Source of the DNA: Pisaster brevispinus
Lineage: Eukaryota; Echinodermata; Asteroidea; Forcipulatida; Asteriidae
Length of the DNA: 64,000 nucleotides
NCBI GenBank assembly: GCA_023634235.1
Contig: JAMKCF010000007.1
Coordinates: 21,582,592 to 21,646,591, forward strand
Direction: 5' to 3'
Below the pieces are notes generated by a model. The model ran no database searches. It was given only the letters and a program-made list of their open reading frames with translations, and had not been told where the DNA came from. This document shows positions 56,101 through 64,000 of the stretch, piece by piece. The translations under genes were made by a program, and so were the position numbers. Position 1 is the stretch's first letter, and each line of letters starts with the position of its first letter.

Positions 56101-56109
56101 ATGTATGCT

Positions 56110-57549
56110 TTAGTTTTTTGAACTCGATTTATTCGAGTTGTTCTGAGTCGTTTTCTGAAAACGTGATCTCTGGAAATTCTTACTTGTATATCTGTAAGCT
56201 CCTCTCGATGGGCGACTAGCTCTAAAAGATCTGGAAGCAGATTGGTATGGGGTGAAACGTCTGTCTTTAGAAAAAGACGAGGTAGACTGTTGGGGTCTGC
56301 CACTTGTAACTTTGGAGGCGAGCTTGTTTGCCTTTTCTGTATCCTCGATGTCTTTCATAAGAGAAGAGCCGAACAATTCACCCAATGAAGGAGGATTCTT
56401 CTTGAGGACATCAAATCTTTTATCCACAACATCATCAAAGGCATGTTGTCTCGACAAAGCAAGAGCTTGGCTAGCTGAACCCAATAAGATGATAGCCGAA
56501 GATAAATGATCTTGGATAAGTTCTTTAGAGACCTCATTCGGGCATTCCGTGTCAGTAACTGCATCAAAAAGTCTCAATAAAGGTTTGGATGCATTGAGAA
56601 TATGATTATGAGAAATCTTCAGTTTATCGTCACTACTTACAAGTGCAGAGTTGACTTGCTTGAAGACCTTTTTCAACCCCGAAGGGAGTTCTGGTGCCGA
56701 GAAGAATTTGTCCTGTTCCACAGGGACGGAGTAGGGAGAAATTTCTTCCTTATAGTCCTCGGTTGATAGTTTATGGGTTCTCAATTCCTCCCACCATTGT
56801 ACCACTTTCTCAGAAATTGGGTTTCCGGTGTCTTTTTTGTGAGGAATACGAAACAGGTCTTTCTTAGTTTGAACAGTAGAAACTGTATCTGTGTCATCGT
56901 CACTGCTGACCGTGACGCATTCGATATTCCCGCCCCGTGACGTTGCAGCTTGCAGCGGGGTTACGTCGTGACGCTGTACATGCCCATGGCCCGATGGAGC
57001 AGGTTGGGGCGACGGCTGTTGCATGTACCTTTGAGGAAAATACTGCACCGGAATACCCCATTGATTATAAAACAATGACGGGTGTATCATGGATGGCTGT
57101 GGTGGCATGGCCGGTGTAGCTGGATATTGATGTGCACCACCCCATGGAGCTCTTGGTTGTTGAATTCCAGGCTGGAACCAAGGGTAACCCGGTGTCTGAA
57201 CGCCGGGATAAAATGCAGTAGATGGATGAGCATCATGCATTGGTTGAGTTGAGGCACTTGTAGGCTTTGGCTGTGAAGGGCCTGGGGTCATGTCTGGAGG
57301 TGGAGGTTTTGGGCATGAAAACCCGCTACCTGAAAAACCGTCAGCCCACGAAGGAGCTTTGGTTTGTTGCTCTGTTGAGCTCATGTTCACCCCGGTGGAG
57401 GGAAATTCTGCCCCTGCCTCACTGGTGAAAACAATCTCCTTGGTGGCCAAGGCTAGAATATCTTCTTCTGGAGAATGTGGTTCTTCATCGTCGGGAGGTC
57501 GTGACACCGTAGCTGGCGCAGAAGAAAATCTTGGACGAGTTTTAGGCAT
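56110..57549 (-). CDS. DIRS gag-like protein (479 aa)
   Basis: First ORF of the element. I place the start at ATG 57549 (MPKTRPRFSSAP); the frame is open for 43 more codons. The N-terminal half is Pro/Gln/Tyr-rich and low in complexity (PWFQPGIQQPRAPWGG). The middle has an acidic segment (SSDDDTDTVSTV), followed by an alpha-helical domain (SSAIILLGSASQALALSRQ) and a basic Ser/Arg-rich tail (RASRPSRGAYRYTS) suited to RNA binding. No zinc knuckle is visible, as is usual for DIRS gag. It is intact. Confidence 0.85.
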   Translation of the reverse strand: MPKTRPRFSSAPATVSRPPDDEEPHSPEEDILALATKEIVFTSEAGAEFPSTGVNMSSTEQQTKAPSWADGFSGSGFSCPKPPPPDMTPGPSQPKPTSASTQPMHDAHPSTAFYPGVQTPGYPWFQPGIQQPRAPWGGAHQYPATPAMPPQPSMIHPSLFYNQWGIPVQYFPQRYMQQPSPQPAPSGHGHVQRHDVTPLQAATSRGGNIECVTVSSDDDTDTVSTVQTKKDLFRIPHKKDTGNPISEKVVQWWEELRTHKLSTEDYKEEISPYSVPVEQDKFFSAPELPSGLKKVFKQVNSALVSSDDKLKISHNHILNASKPLLRLFDAVTDTECPNEVSKELIQDHLSSAIILLGSASQALALSRQHAFDDVVDKRFDVLKKNPPSLGELFGSSLMKDIEDTEKANKLASKVTSGRPQQSTSSFSKDRRFTPYQSASRSFRASRPSRGAYRYTSKNFQRSRFQKTTQNNSNKSSSKN

Positions 57550-57627
57550 AGCGAAGAAAACCTCGTTGAAATTTAAAAATCCCGGGAAAAAGAACGCAAC
57601 GATGTGATCAGACTGCACACAAGATAC

Positions 57628-57772
57628 AAAAGACACGGATTTCTTGGGAGAACGCACCTTCACTACACCCTCTTCCAAAGAACTTTTGATATGCTAATGA
57701 GGGACATTATATTAGCTTCAAAGGGTGGATCAGATTGCAACACAAGGGACAATCTACAGGGTGAGTCTCTCC
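57628..57772. repeat. DIRS inverted terminal repeat, right arm (145 bp)
   Basis: The reverse complement of 52860-53004, matching throughout by eye. It starts 79 bp upstream (minus sense) of the gag ATG, so it should contain the promoter. Confidence 0.95.
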
Positions 57773-57792
57773 GGAATTGGCGAAATATAATT

Positions 57793-58240
57793 GGGAGACC
57801 GTGTTTTGTGTAGGGCGCCCTCAATAGTTACCGTTTACATGTTCTAAAACAGGTAGTTCGTGTTGAAATATTTGTAATGTTTTTGAAGAAATTTAAAGTG
57901 GAAACAGTATATTTTGTGTCGTTGAAATAGCTAAAATTATTTGTTTTATTGGTTGCAATTCAAACTTAAAATTAAAAACTTGATAAAGGTTGAGAATAAA
58001 TCAAATAGTTATATATCATTATCTGCACTACAAAATTGCAGTTATACGCATTGAAGTTAATTTAGTTTAGTACCCAGAGTGATATAGAAAGTTACAAAAG
58101 TATTTTATGAAGGTGGCCTGACTATTCTGAGGCAGAAAATCTCGTAATGCAAAAAATGCACACGTATCGTTTCAGGAAGGTGTTGCTCTGTTGTCGGTAA
58201 AGTTTTTGCATATTGATTACAAACTTTGACTAAAGAAATA
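57793..58240 (+). promoter_or_regulatory. Upstream region of the SFT2-family gene
   Basis: Only about 450 bp separate the DIRS element from the SFT2D start codon. The stretch is AT-rich with no repeat copy and no clear TATA box. The DIRS insertion lies close enough to affect this promoter, but no effect can be read from sequence. Confidence 0.4.
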
Positions 58241-63454
<5,214 letters not shown>

Positions 63455-63584
63455 TAGGATGCATCCAACGAGCAGCACTTTTAACAATAATAATAATAAC
63501 GCTCCATCGATCTAGTTAACAATTAGGAGGCAGAGAAATGTTCAAGACAGGTTCATTAAGTTTTTGAATTATGAGAACTATTTT

Positions 63585-63860
63585 ATAACACCTTGTGCCA
63601 GAGATCCTGTGAGAACCCAGTGAGAACCCAGTGCACTTATCGTAAAGAGAAGGGGTTTGCTCTGGTGTTCCTGGTTTGCTTGGCAGCATATTGTGGCACA
63701 GCACCTTGAACACCATTACATGGTGCTATGTTAAGGAATAGGTCTCATACTTCAAACGTAGCCACACATACCTTGCAGGAAAAAAATACTGAGTGCTTTG
63801 AGACACCCATTTGGTGTGCTAAAGCGCTATATAAGAACTCATTATCATTATTATTATGTT
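63585..63860. repeat. SINE/LINE-type dispersed repeat with 'gcgctatataagaa' tail
   Basis: agaaggggtttgctctggtg, gcatattgtggcacagcacc and agcgctatataagaactcat followed by ATT repeats. Its parts recur at 16140-16260 (inverted tail) and 16495-16610. It lies beyond exon 4 of the SFT2D gene and is intronic. Confidence 0.6.
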
Positions 63861-63914
63861 GGCATAAACTGGAATGGTCACGTACCAGCTATAAGTCTAT
63901 GGACTCTGATATGA

Positions 63915-64000
63915 TCAGGGCCCAATGTCATGGTAAAGTGCAGTGTACATGGACAAGCATGGCTGCTGCCGAGTGCTTGTGCCAAAAGGTGGGAAGCAGC
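63915..64000. repeat. Start of a GGGCCCAATGTCATGG MITE, cut by the window edge
   Basis: cagggcccaatgtcatggta matches the end of the MITE at 50556-50808 with two changes. The other end lies outside the window. Confidence 0.45.

Larger units (their letters stand above)
52800..57792 (-). mobile_element. DIRS-type tyrosine-recombinase retrotransposon, structurally complete
   Basis: A 4993-bp element. Inverted terminal repeats of 145 bp (52860-53004 and 57628-57772) look identical. The extra outer ends (52800-52859 and 57773-57792) are unique to each side. An internal complementary region at 53095-53200 joins the inverse of the left end (52800-52869) to the inverse of the right end (57753-57792), overlapping at AATT. 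This is the hallmark of DIRS replication through a circle. On the minus strand the frames are gag-like, RT-RNaseH-methyltransferase and tyrosine recombinase. There is no target duplication, as expected. It lies between SEC63 and the SFT2-family gene. Confidence 0.96.

Noticed and set aside
53203..57549. Crypton or Ngaro element instead of DIRS
   Set aside because: RT is present, which excludes Crypton. Inverted rather than split direct repeats, plus an internal complementary region, exclude Ngaro.

Overview
This window is eukaryotic genomic DNA. It is AT-rich, its genes are split by GT-AG introns, and it is crowded with dispersed repeats and transposons. Gene content (an invertebrate-type TRPA1, SEC63 and an SFT2-family gene), intact DIRS and Ty3 elements and tRNA-derived SINEs suggest a marine invertebrate deuterostome. 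An echinoderm is my best guess, at low to moderate confidence. There is no bacterial operon structure and no CRISPR array.

Layout. (1) 3933-26604, minus strand: a complete TRPA1 channel gene. I could join 24 coding exons in phase into 1384 codons plus a stop: a long disordered N-terminus, about 16 ankyrin repeats, six membrane segments, the TRP helix and a short coiled-coil tail. Its intron 15 carries a very young Ty3/gypsy element (9575-14255) with 171/172 identical LTRs and a 5-bp target duplication. Its intron 7 carries ten 55-bp tandem repeats. Its 3' end has been amplified into a 25-bp minisatellite that repeats the stop-codon region. (2) 26605-30271: intergenic sequence with a cluster of short ORFs of unknown meaning. 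(3) 30272-32883, minus strand: a five-coding-exon gene for a 262-residue conserved protein of unknown function. (4) 34632-49994, plus strand: complete SEC63, 22 exons and 761 residues, the ER translocon J-protein. It lies head-to-head with gene (3). Its introns hold two large inverted-repeat (foldback) transposons with target duplications. (5) 52800-57792, minus strand: an almost complete DIRS-type tyrosine-recombinase retrotransposon with 145-bp inverted terminal repeats and an internal complementary region. (6) 58241 onwards, plus strand: the first four exons of an SFT2-domain membrane protein that runs off the right edge.

The host genes are not functionally linked in any obvious way. TRPA1 is a sensory cation channel, SEC63 works in ER protein import and SFT2D in Golgi/endosome trafficking. 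The main story is the dense mobile-element traffic in introns and intergenic DNA. Splice sites, domains and repeat boundaries were read directly from the sequence; family names come from recognised motifs, with no database search.
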